Positions 1-6,829 of a stretch of 7,855 nucleotides of DNA are shown here, piece by piece. The position numbers were made by a program, and so were the translations under genes. Numbering within the stretch: position 1 is the first letter of the stretch; every line of letters starts with the position of its first letter. The stretch comes from Lentisphaeria bacterium (GTDB lineage: Bacteria; Verrucomicrobiota; Lentisphaeria; Victivallales; UBA1829). Location of the stretch: the NCBI GenBank assembly GCA_019408975.1, contig DXVA01000204.1, positions 1 to 7,855 on the forward strand, given 5' to 3'. The notes below the pieces were generated by a model. That model ran no database searches. It saw only the letters and a list, made by a program, of their open reading frames with translations, and was not told where the DNA came from.

Positions 1-2722
1 CGATATGGCAGCCCTCGAACATCGGCAGGACATCCAGCGGGTGGTTGGAATCGATGTTCACGGCAAGCTCCTCATCCTCCGTCAGTTTCCATTCCAGCAC
101 GATCCTGCCGCTGGCATTCGGAATGCGCCCTTTCGCGGAACGCACGTTCCGGCAGGCGGGATTGAAATAAATCTGCCCCATTCCGGGAACGGCGGCACGG
201 ATGCCGAGCAGTTCGCGGATGATGTAATTCGCCGCAATGATCGGGAAAATATGCGGATTCGGGTTCGCCTGTTTCTCCTCCTCAAGCTTCCGGTTGTATC
301 GGTAGGCATCCCGGATCAGTTCAATGGCAAAGTACTGTTGCTTGAATGCGAAAAGCGTTTCCAGCACAAACGCAAAGAACTTCGTATTGGAAAGCGGGAG
401 GAGCTTCTCCCTGTCAAGGAGGAACGCACGGGAAAAAGTCTCGAAGGAAGACGGTTTCGCCACCCCGGAATACAGGGCGATCAGGTTGGTCTGGAACGAA
501 CAGCGCCCGGAACGTTTCCCGTTGTAATACGAATCGGCAAAAAGACCGGATTCGGGATCATACGCCAGTTTGCGCAGCCGCTCGGCAAGCTTCGTCGCCT
601 GCGCAATGCAGGCATCGCTTTTTTCCTCCATCCCCGCGTCAAGGTAAAGTTTCGAGGCGGACAGCAGGGCGCGGCAGTAGAGAGCGTTCAAAGAGGTGAA
701 CATCCCGCACTCGTCCAGCGTTTCCGTTTCATTCAGGAAGACGGATTTTCCGAGCGCCTCCACGACCAGAAGTGAATCATGCTTGGCGGCGGAGGAACGG
801 AAGAAGCCGAGCAGAAGGTCCAGCGTGGGAAGCATACTGTCACGAAACGCGGCGTCCCCGCTGGCAATCCAGTGCTCGTTCAGCCAGAGCACCCACAGCA
901 GCGAAACATCCGGCGCGTAGGAGAAGATGCCCGACGGGGCAATCTGCTGCATCATGCCGTTTTCAAGCTGTCCCTCGGCAAATTCGGCAAGCGCCTTCGC
1001 GGAAAGATTGTAGCCGCCGAACAGGGCGTAAAGCGTCATGGAATAAATGTAGGACTCCGCAAGAGACTGGCAGCGGCGCCCGCATGGATTGTCGATGATG
1101 TTCTGGCACGCGCACTGGTGGATGGAAGATACGGCGGTGTTCCAGATCGCGTTGAACTCCTCGTCGGAACAGATGAAGTCCGTATCCGCGGCGGAATCCG
1201 AAGAATACGAAACGAAACGCAGGATCGGCTGAACCGTCTCCGCCGCTTTGCGGACGGTCAGCATGATGTACTTCACGCCGCGCGGTTCGAGGCGCATCCA
1301 CGAATTGGAACCGGCGGCAAGGCGGATCGTATCCGTCTTGCGTCCCAGCGGGCCGATCGACTTCACATGATCGCCAAGCAGATGAATTCCAGAAGTGATA
1401 TCGACAACGTCCCCGTCGGAACCGGAAATGTCCAGCATGGGAAATCCGTACTGTATCTCATCCAGATTGTAGATCACATAATCTCCGGTCATCAGGCTGT
1501 CGGCGGAAGACACCGGCTCGGTGTCCGGAGTATAATCACAGTGATTCAGGTAGCCGGAAATGTCGTTGATATGTTCATAGAGAGGCAGGAAACCGTTCTG
1601 GTCCGAACTGTTGAGTACCAGCGACGGTGCGGCAAATTCAAACGGCATACGCAGAGGCCCGTCCGAAAGCCAGCCGGGCATGGAGGATTCAGAGGGTTCG
1701 CGCAGGAACATCAGCCTGCCTTTCGGGAGAGCGGGAAACACGATCATGAACCCCATCGGGTTCCCGCTGCATTTCTGAATGCAGAGCAGACGGTTCCAGC
1801 CTTTTTTCAAAGCCAGCCTGCAATGAATCAGCAGTTCGCCGCCAACACTGAACGCACCGTGAATCTCAAAAAGCGGAGGGTCCGTCACGCTCTGCTCCCG
1901 TTTGCAGACGACATCGTTATTGCAGAACAGCACAAAAGGATCGTCGGATGAAATCTGAATCTCCGTTTCGCAATCCTTATCCATATGCACATAGGTCTGC
2001 GACGCATAGGTACCCGCCTTGAAACCGTCCAGATTGCGGTAGGAGAGAAAAGTAAACTCCCTCCCCTCGCGGAATTTTCCGGAAGCCCAGGGTTCAAGAG
2101 TATCCGTCTCGAACCACATGAACGGGCGGATGTGAGAAATATCCAGAGGCGGCTGACTGTCGGCAACAGTCCCGATCACACGGGGCTCCAGCCAGTTTTT
2201 ATCCTGAAACCCCGGCAGCTGCCAGCCGGCGGGAAACTCTTTCAGGTTCACGCTTTCCGTATATTCCAGCCCTGCATGACAGCGCGGCTGCCCGCCGGAA
2301 TAACACGGTGGCTCGATCATGCGCCATGTGGAATCAGTCCAGAGAACCGGACGGTCCCCGATATTCACCTGACACCAGATTTTCGGCTCATGCGGATATC
2401 TGGAATAGGCGGGAATCACCATATCGTAAGTAATCACGGAAATCGTGTTGGAACCGACCTCAAGGTAAGGCGCAATATCGTAGAAATCCCCGTAGCATTT
2501 CGTGCGCGTAGGCGCCGCGGGCCCATAGCCGACGTGTTCACCGTTCACATATACGTGATACGAGGGGATGGCGGAAATCCAGAGTTCGGCAAAAGGGACG
2601 GATGTGTCCAAGACAAACTCCTTTCTGGCAAATACCCTGACATCCCGCGCGCCCCTGCCGGATTTTTCCGGAAGCCAAATCCACTCGCCCTTCAACTCTT
2701 TCGGAAGTGTCCCGATTGCCAT
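1..2722 (-). CDS. GH78-type alpha-L-rhamnosidase-like protein, 3' end outside window
   Basis: The reading frame is open for 907 codons and runs off the left edge. Residues about 10-100 form the beta-sandwich seen at the start of GH78 proteins (GEWIWLPE near 12, VYVNGEHVGYGP near 57). Residues about 205-330 look like an extra beta-sandwich domain. Residues about 425-500 match the next GH78 sandwich (YGFPMLDISGSDG). Residues about 510-845 are a helical barrel with NEHWIASGD near 615, and a C-terminal beta domain begins near 846 (PGMGQIYFNP, SGRIVLEW). No signal peptide is visible, so a cytoplasmic location is likely. The usual catalytic block (DCPxRE...) reads DNPCGRRC at 544-551, and the GxTTxWE block is not found. 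The function may therefore differ from rhamnoside hydrolysis. The ATG at 2722 is chosen because a purine-rich ribosome site precedes it; an in-frame ATG at 2773 lies inside the predicted -10 box. Fold assignment is fairly sure, activity is not. Confidence 0.85.
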   Translation of the reverse strand, partial: MAIGTLPKELKGEWIWLPEKSGRGARDVRVFARKEFVLDTSVPFAELWISAIPSYHVYVNGEHVGYGPAAPTRTKCYGDFYDIAPYLEVGSNTISVITYDMVIPAYSRYPHEPKIWCQVNIGDRPVLWTDSTWRMIEPPCYSGGQPRCHAGLEYTESVNLKEFPAGWQLPGFQDKNWLEPRVIGTVADSQPPLDISHIRPFMWFETDTLEPWASGKFREGREFTFLSYRNLDGFKAGTYASQTYVHMDKDCETEIQISSDDPFVLFCNNDVVCKREQSVTDPPLFEIHGAFSVGGELLIHCRLALKKGWNRLLCIQKCSGNPMGFMIVFPALPKGRLMFLREPSESSMPGWLSDGPLRMPFEFAAPSLVLNSSDQNGFLPLYEHINDISGYLNHCDYTPDTEPVSSADSLMTGDYVIYNLDEIQYGFPMLDISGSDGDVVDITSGIHLLGDHVKSIGPLGRKTDTIRLAAGSNSWMRLEPRGVKYIMLTVRKAAETVQPILRFVSYSSDSAADTDFICSDEEFNAIWNTAVSSIHQCACQNIIDNPCGRRCQSLAESYIYSMTLYALFGGYNLSAKALAEFAEGQLENGMMQQIAPSGIFSYAPDVSLLWVLWLNEHWIASGDAAFRDSMLPTLDLLLGFFRSSAAKHDSLLVVEALGKSVFLNETETLDECGMFTSLNALYCRALLSASKLYLDAGMEEKSDACIAQATKLAERLRKLAYDPESGLFADSYYNGKRSGRCSFQTNLIALYSGVAKPSSFETFSRAFLLDREKLLPLSNTKFFAFVLETLFAFKQQYFAIELIRDAYRYNRKLEEEKQANPNPHIFPIIAANYIIRELLGIRAAVPGMGQIYFNPACRNVRSAKGRIPNASGRIVLEWKLTEDEELAVNIDSNHPLDVLPMFEGCHI

Positions 2723-2726
2723 ATAA

Positions 2727-2740
2727 ATCTCCCCTTTCCT
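2727..2740 (-). promoter_or_regulatory. Ribosome binding site of the GH78-type gene
   Basis: On the minus strand AGGAAAGGGGAG lies 6 bases before the ATG at 2722. It decides between this start and the in-frame upstream ATG at 2773, which has no such site. Confidence 0.7.
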
Positions 2741-2771
2741 GAAAAGTTCCCCGCATGATTTCTCTAAAAGC

Positions 2772-2800
2772 ATAATAGCGGCATTTCACTGAAAATTCAA
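2772..2800 (-). promoter_or_regulatory. Sigma70-like promoter of the GH78-type gene
   Basis: On the minus strand TTGAAT (2800-2795) and TATTAT (2777-2772) are separated by exactly 17 bases. The -35 box matches 4 of 6 consensus positions and the -10 box 5 of 6. Transcription would begin near 2765, leaving an untranslated leader of roughly 43 bases. This implies that the GH78-type gene can be transcribed independently of the symporter gene upstream of it. Confidence 0.6.
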
Positions 2801-2859
2801 GCTGAAAAAAACAGGATTTCACGCTTTTTCGCGGAAGAATGCAATCTGCCGGAAGATAG

Positions 2860-2904
2860 GTGCGGAAAATAACGGGTTCCGATAAGGAAATCCTTTTTCC
2901 GCAC
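2860..2904 (-). repeat. Long inverted repeat upstream of the GH78 promoter
   Basis: GTGCGGAAAA (2860-2869) is the exact reverse complement of TTTTCCGCAC (2895-2904). Between these arms a second helix can form: GGGTTCC (2874-2880) against GGAAATCC (2886-2893), with one bulged A, a G-T pair and a GATAA loop. The element lies 60 bp upstream of the predicted -35 box and downstream of the symporter stop. It could be an operator, a terminator or RNA-processing hairpin for the symporter message, or both. No T-run follows on the minus strand, so a classical intrinsic terminator is not supported. Confidence 0.6.
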
Positions 2905-2921
2905 TCTGATGTTTCGGACTC

Positions 2922-2948
2922 CCGCAGAGCCGGAACGGGGCTCTGCGG
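2922..2948 (-). terminator. Stem-loop just after the symporter gene
   Basis: CCGCAGAGCC (2922-2931) and GGCTCTGCGG (2939-2948) form a perfect 10-bp GC-rich stem with a 7-base loop. It begins 12 bases after the symporter stop codon. No T-tract follows it in the direction of transcription, so it may end or protect the symporter transcript rather than act as a standard intrinsic terminator. Confidence 0.45.
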
Positions 2949-2960
2949 CAGGAAAGGAGG

Positions 2961-5273
2961 TTATGCCTTATGATCTTCCTTCTCTTTCTGTTCCTTGTCG
3001 ATCTCCTCCAGAATCGCCTTGTCCGCCAGAGACATATTGCCTTCCACACGTCCGTCGTCGAGAGGATTTTCCTTGCGGTTTTTCAGGTCGATGAACAGCC
3101 GGCGCAGGTCGATCGCACCGCCGATGGAGAACCAGACCGTGGAAATCGCGGCGACAATGCCGGGGACAATCAGGGAGACAACGAGGAAGTAGTATCCCCA
3201 CCATTTCATCGGCCACGGAGAAACCGCATTATAAAGAACTACCAGCAGGAACGTGATGATAAACTGGTAACCGAAAGAGTAAAGGAATACGGACCATGCG
3301 ATGATCCTGTCGCCGCGGGTGTATTCCGGGGTGATGCCGATCAGCTTGGAAAAGACATTCCGGAACGTCCAAGCGGTCTTGATGTTCTTCTCTCCGTCGA
3401 TGCTGTAAATGCCGCGGTGAAGCATACGGTCCAGATTGAACGGCCCCCGGTAGGTGATCCATGACACAACACAGTAGATCAGGATGCAGAGCATCATTGT
3501 GATGAAATAAATTTCCATGGAGTTGATCGGGAACTTGATCGGGTCCATACGCCAGAGAATGTAAGGCTCGAACGGGGAAGATACGGCGGCAAGGAAACTG
3601 CCGACGGCATCCACCCAGCCCAGTTCATCCAGCCACGGATATACCATATCCGCCCAGTTGCGCTGGACGAAAATACCGCCGAGCGAAAGGAACATGCCGC
3701 TCAAAAGAGAGGCAAACGCGCCGGCGGAGGTTCCGAAACGGCTGTAAAGCCCGAAAATCATGACCGGCCCGCAGCCGCCCAGCCACATGGAACACATGAT
3801 CGTGACAAACAGATTGATATAGTCCAGCTGCGCCATGAAAAACGATCCGAAGAAGAAAAAGACCCCCACCCCGATCGAAACAATACGGATCACCAGGATA
3901 TGCTGTTCCGGCGTGAAGCCCTTTTTCCGGAAAGGCACGATCACGTCCTGCGAAATCGTCAGCGCCGCACTGTAAATGCGGGAATCGTCCGTCGAAACCA
4001 TCATCAGAACCATCAGCAGGCAGAAAAGCCCCATCATTCCCATCGGCAGGAGGTTGCGCATCGTCATCGGCAGCATCATCTGATTGTACAGCGTCCTGAA
4101 CTCCTGGAACCTGGCGTTGCCGTTGTCCCCCTTGCGGAGCGTTTCGAGCGCAGCGTCGAAATATGGGGAATCCAGATTCTTCTCCTGGGAAAGCGGAGTA
4201 TCCACGCCGATGGTATGATTGTGTTTCGGAATCGCGGCAACTTTTGTGATCAGTTCCTGGCGCAGAGCGAGTTCCGGCACCAGTTCCTCCGCAACCCGCG
4301 TCGAAATCGTCGTCTTGATCTCCTGCGCTTTCGGGGCAAAATCCTTATGATTCAAAAGCGTCAGGATCGTAATTGCGAGAAGAATGTAGAATATGCTGCT
4401 GAAACCTGTGCGCCATGTCCCCAGAACGTTTGCCATTTTCTGCTCATGCGGAGTCTTTGCGGCGGAGGTATTGCCCGCGCCGATCCAGCTGGCACGATGC
4501 AGAACCGTTGCAATGATCGTCACGATCAGGGCAAAGAGATTGAAGTCACGGAGGTTGGCAATATCATAAGGATTCAGAAAACTTTCCTTTGCGACCCGGT
4601 CCGCCATCACGGGAATGATTTCATCCGTCCAGGAGAACGTGACCAGAACAAAAACCGTAAACACAACCAGCATGGGATAGCACAGAAGCCCCTGAATCGT
4701 ATCCGTGATGACCAGCGCCAGCGTTCCGCCCATGCAAATGATCGTAATTGCAAGAGTCAGGACAATGAACACCACGACCATGAATGTCGGGATTTCCATC
4801 CCCAGAAAGTTGAAATGATGCGGCAGGTCAAGGAAATAGATGAAGAAGCGTGCGGCAACCGCCGGGCAGATCATATTGGCGAGCATCTCGGAAAGGGAGC
4901 GCAGAGCCGCCGCGAAAATACGGAGCGGGCGGTTGTAGCGCATCTCCAGAAACTGCCCCAGAGACATCGCTTTGGTTTCACGGAAACGGTAAACGCAGTA
5001 TCCGGTCAGGGACAGGACAAGGGAAAGCGGCAGGATGACGTTATTCCAGAATGTCATCGCAAATCCCGTCTTGTAATGCACTTCGACAAACGCCACAAGC
5101 GTGATGATCGAAAGTCCGTTCGCAACATCAGCAACGCTGATCACATAACGCCCGCAGATACGTCCGGCAGACAGAAAGTCCGCCACTCCCCTTACATACG
5201 ACCGTGAACGGTACCCCATGTACATGACAAACGCCAGGGGAACCAGCACAATCAGCCAGTCCAACCAACTCAT
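2961..5273 (-). CDS. Sodium:solute symporter (SSS) family transporter, long form
   Basis: This 770-residue inner-membrane protein should couple uptake of a solute, probably a sugar or organic acid, to Na+ entry. The first helix (about 4-20) is followed by YRSRSYVRGVADFLSAGR, a typical SSS opening. About 14-15 hydrophobic segments follow, including 44-66, 162-212, 288-307, 405-427, 459-535, 585-606, 656-681 and 691-716. The stretch VSTDDSRIYSAALTISQDV (426-444) corresponds to the conserved helix that contributes to the Na+ site in this family. A soluble stretch of about 95 residues (309-403) sits between two core helices, and a charged tail (720-770) ends in EQKEKEDHKA. Classical members have about 500-600 residues. 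The ATG at 5273 is preferred over a TTG at 5342: AAAGGAGAGGG (5294-5284) lies 10 bases before it and the first helix starts there. The substrate cannot be read from sequence. The nearby glycosidase-like and oxidoreductase genes suggest a carbohydrate. Confidence 0.9.
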   Translation of the reverse strand: MSWLDWLIVLVPLAFVMYMGYRSRSYVRGVADFLSAGRICGRYVISVADVANGLSIITLVAFVEVHYKTGFAMTFWNNVILPLSLVLSLTGYCVYRFRETKAMSLGQFLEMRYNRPLRIFAAALRSLSEMLANMICPAVAARFFIYFLDLPHHFNFLGMEIPTFMVVVFIVLTLAITIICMGGTLALVITDTIQGLLCYPMLVVFTVFVLVTFSWTDEIIPVMADRVAKESFLNPYDIANLRDFNLFALIVTIIATVLHRASWIGAGNTSAAKTPHEQKMANVLGTWRTGFSSIFYILLAITILTLLNHKDFAPKAQEIKTTISTRVAEELVPELALRQELITKVAAIPKHNHTIGVDTPLSQEKNLDSPYFDAALETLRKGDNGNARFQEFRTLYNQMMLPMTMRNLLPMGMMGLFCLLMVLMMVSTDDSRIYSAALTISQDVIVPFRKKGFTPEQHILVIRIVSIGVGVFFFFGSFFMAQLDYINLFVTIMCSMWLGGCGPVMIFGLYSRFGTSAGAFASLLSGMFLSLGGIFVQRNWADMVYPWLDELGWVDAVGSFLAAVSSPFEPYILWRMDPIKFPINSMEIYFITMMLCILIYCVVSWITYRGPFNLDRMLHRGIYSIDGEKNIKTAWTFRNVFSKLIGITPEYTRGDRIIAWSVFLYSFGYQFIITFLLVVLYNAVSPWPMKWWGYYFLVVSLIVPGIVAAISTVWFSIGGAIDLRRLFIDLKNRKENPLDDGRVEGNMSLADKAILEEIDKEQKEKEDHKA

Positions 5274-5362
5274 TTCCTTGAAACCCTCTCCTTTGTTTGT
5301 TATTATTACTGCTTTACAAAAAATATCCCGCAGCTTACCCAAGTCGGCGGGAAAACAATAAT

Positions 5363-5368
5363 ATTATA
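5363..5368 (-). promoter_or_regulatory. Possible -10 box of the symporter gene
   Basis: A perfect TATAAT on the minus strand lies in a very AT-rich stretch, about 90 bases before the symporter ATG. No good -35 box is found at 16-18 bases spacing. A promoter here would therefore need an activator such as the nearby AraC protein, or the match is due to base composition. Confidence 0.3.
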
Positions 5369-5569
5369 AAATATATCAGTTATTTTACATGTGATCCCCC
5401 TGAAATCAAGACACCATGCAGAAAATAACCGGAAAAAAGCGGAAGAATCCGGCCAATCCCGTATTCCGGGCATTATTTCAAACGATTCTGCGCCCGGCGA
5501 CTCCCCCACTCCGGCGTATGCAACCCTTACTTTTGAAACAATGCGGAATCATCGCGCAAACCAGTGCCG

Positions 5570-5595
5570 TATTTTCCGGATTTTTGCCGAAAATA
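5570..5595. repeat. Near-palindrome in the divergent region
   Basis: TATTTTCCGG (5570-5579) and CCGAAAATA (5587-5595) are inverted copies with one unpaired C, separated by a 7-base ATTTTTG. The site lies about 55 bp upstream of the oxidoreductase promoter. The core ATTTTCCG also occurs (reversed) in the left arm of the inverted repeat upstream of the GH78 promoter (2863-2870). A shared operator is possible but the motif is short. Confidence 0.35.
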
Positions 5596-5650
5596 TTGCC
5601 GTTTCAGTCAAAACAGTGCAAAAATACAATAAAATATCACTCAAATCCAT

Positions 5651-5678
5651 TTTAGAAAGCACACTTTTGCAATATAAT
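5651..5678 (+). promoter_or_regulatory. Probable promoter of the oxidoreductase-AraC operon
   Basis: TTTAGA (5651-5656, 4 of 6 matches) and a perfect TATAAT (5673-5678) are 16 bases apart. Transcription would start near 5685, giving about 40 bases of leader before the ATG at 5725. An in-frame ATG at 5680 would then lie at or before the transcript start, which supports 5725 as the true start. Confidence 0.45.
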
Positions 5679-5724
5679 AATGACAGAAGCAGAAAAAGTT
5701 TTCAACAAAGGACAAAATACTCAA

Positions 5725-6771
5725 ATGGCATCGGACATACTGAAGACAGCTGTAATCGGGCTCGGGAGAATCGCATGGAGCGACCACCTCCCAGCCCTGC
5801 TCAGACATCCCGGAAAGTTTCAAGTCACTGCGGTCGTCGATCCCATTGAAGACCGGCGCAGAGACACTTGCGCGGAATTTCATGTTCCCGCCGGTTACGC
5901 ATCCCTCGAAGAACTGCTGGCGCATCAGGCGCCGGATCTCGTCATTGTGGCTTCTCCGACCGTCTACCATGCGCAAAACACAATCGAAGCTCTGGAACAC
6001 GGCTGTCATGTCTTCTGCGACAAACCCGTGGCGATGACTCTCCAGGAGGCATGTCAAATGGATGAAACGGCACGGAGAAAAGGGCGGAAGCTGATGATCT
6101 TCCAGCCGCGCCGCCTGAATTCCGACACGGTTGCGGTCCGCAGCCTGCTGAAGTCGGGGATCCTCGGGAAAATCTATCAGCTCAAACTTTACGTCGGCAA
6201 CTACTCGCGGAGAAACGACTGGCAGGCATTCCAAAAAAACGGCGGCGGAATGCTCCGCAACTATGGAGCGCATTATGTGGACCAGTTCATCTGCCTCGTG
6301 CATGAAAAACTCCGGCTTCTCACATGCACGACGGACCGCATCGCTTCTCTCGGCGACGCCGACGATGTGGTGAAGATGCTCCTGCGCTCCGAAAGCGGCA
6401 TTCTGCTGGATCTCGACATCAACCAGGCTTCCGCGCTCCAGCCCTACCGCTGGTGCATCTACGGCAAATACGGCACCGCAATGGTCCGCGGCACCGCAAA
6501 CGACTGGGAAATCCGCAGATATGACCCCGCGGAACTCAAACCGATCTCTGCAGATGAACGGATGGCGGCACAGGGGCGGGAGTATCCGAGTTCGGATATT
6601 CCTTTCAGAACGGAAACATTCCGTCCGGAAGCGCCCGCCTTCTGCCCGATCGACGGGCACCTTCTCAATTTTTATGACTGCATCAGAGGAAATGCCGAAC
6701 CGCTCGTCCCGTTTTCTGAAACGCTGGAGCAGATGCGCATCATAGAGGAATGCATCCGGCTTCAAAGATAA
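5725..6771 (+). CDS. Gfo/Idh/MocA family oxidoreductase
   Basis: This 348-residue NAD(P)-dependent dehydrogenase has the usual length of its family. Residues 8-16 (TAVIGLGRI) are the Rossmann-fold glycine motif that binds the dinucleotide, and VVDP (37-40) ends the second strand. DLVIVASPTVYHAQ (71-84) and HGCHVFCDKPVAMT (92-105) are the family's signature segments, with Lys100 as the expected catalytic lysine. GGGMLRNYGAHYVDQF (173-188) is the C-terminal domain motif, with His183 the likely catalytic histidine. Two variations stand out: DKP instead of the common EKP, and Asn179 where Asp is usual. Family members oxidise or isomerise sugars, sugar acids or inositols, and the substrate here is unknown. 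The ATG at 5725 is preferred because it directly precedes the Rossmann strand; AAAGGA (5707-5712) lies 12 bases before it. It is followed by the AraC gene after 58 bp with no terminator, so the two are probably co-transcribed. No signal peptide is seen, so it should be cytoplasmic. Confidence 0.92.
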   Translation: MASDILKTAVIGLGRIAWSDHLPALLRHPGKFQVTAVVDPIEDRRRDTCAEFHVPAGYASLEELLAHQAPDLVIVASPTVYHAQNTIEALEHGCHVFCDKPVAMTLQEACQMDETARRKGRKLMIFQPRRLNSDTVAVRSLLKSGILGKIYQLKLYVGNYSRRNDWQAFQKNGGGMLRNYGAHYVDQFICLVHEKLRLLTCTTDRIASLGDADDVVKMLLRSESGILLDLDINQASALQPYRWCIYGKYGTAMVRGTANDWEIRRYDPAELKPISADERMAAQGREYPSSDIPFRTETFRPEAPAFCPIDGHLLNFYDCIRGNAEPLVPFSETLEQMRIIEECIRLQR

Positions 6772-6829
6772 ATTGCCGGGCGGCACGACGGCGCGAACCG
6801 GAACATCAATCAGGAACAAGGCGAAAAAC

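Larger units (their letters stand above)
5274..5724. other. Divergent intergenic control region
   Basis: This 451-bp region separates the symporter and oxidoreductase genes, which point away from each other. I see no convincing gene in it. AT-rich blocks occur at both ends (about 5340-5390 and 5590-5680) with a more GC-rich middle. Besides the listed promoter elements, it holds TGCAAAA (5617-5623) mirrored by TTTTGCA (5665-5671), a close direct repeat CAGTCAAAA/CAGTGCAAAA (5605-5623), and three copies of TGCCG at 5565, 5585 and 5597. These are candidate regulator sites, without proof. The AraC protein encoded downstream is the obvious candidate to bind here. Confidence 0.6.

Noticed and set aside
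5..2758. Three long plus-strand open frames (5-775, 779-1951, 1985-2758)
   Set aside because: They lie antisense to the continuous GH78-type frame, have arginine-rich compositions without recognisable domains, and arise from the codon bias of the real gene.
2538..2822. Minus-strand open frame of 94 codons overlapping the GH78-type start
   Set aside because: It is out of frame with the GH78-type gene, and its downstream part is a frame-shifted version of the real N-terminus.
3900..5207. Plus-strand open frame of 435 codons
   Set aside because: It is antisense to the symporter gene. Its His/Arg/Gln-rich translation has no family features and no ribosome site was seen.
5274..5342. Upstream extension of the symporter by 23 residues from a TTG at 5342
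   Set aside because: No ribosome site precedes the TTG, while the ATG at 5273 has AAAGGAGAGGG before it and begins the expected first helix.
5391..5849. Plus-strand open frame of 152 codons in the divergent region
   Set aside because: It overlaps the oxidoreductase start in another frame, contains the predicted promoter, lacks a ribosome site and has low-complexity composition.
6772..6829. Separate promoter for the AraC gene in the 58-bp gap
   Set aside because: No acceptable -10/-35 pair was seen; co-transcription with the oxidoreductase is simpler.
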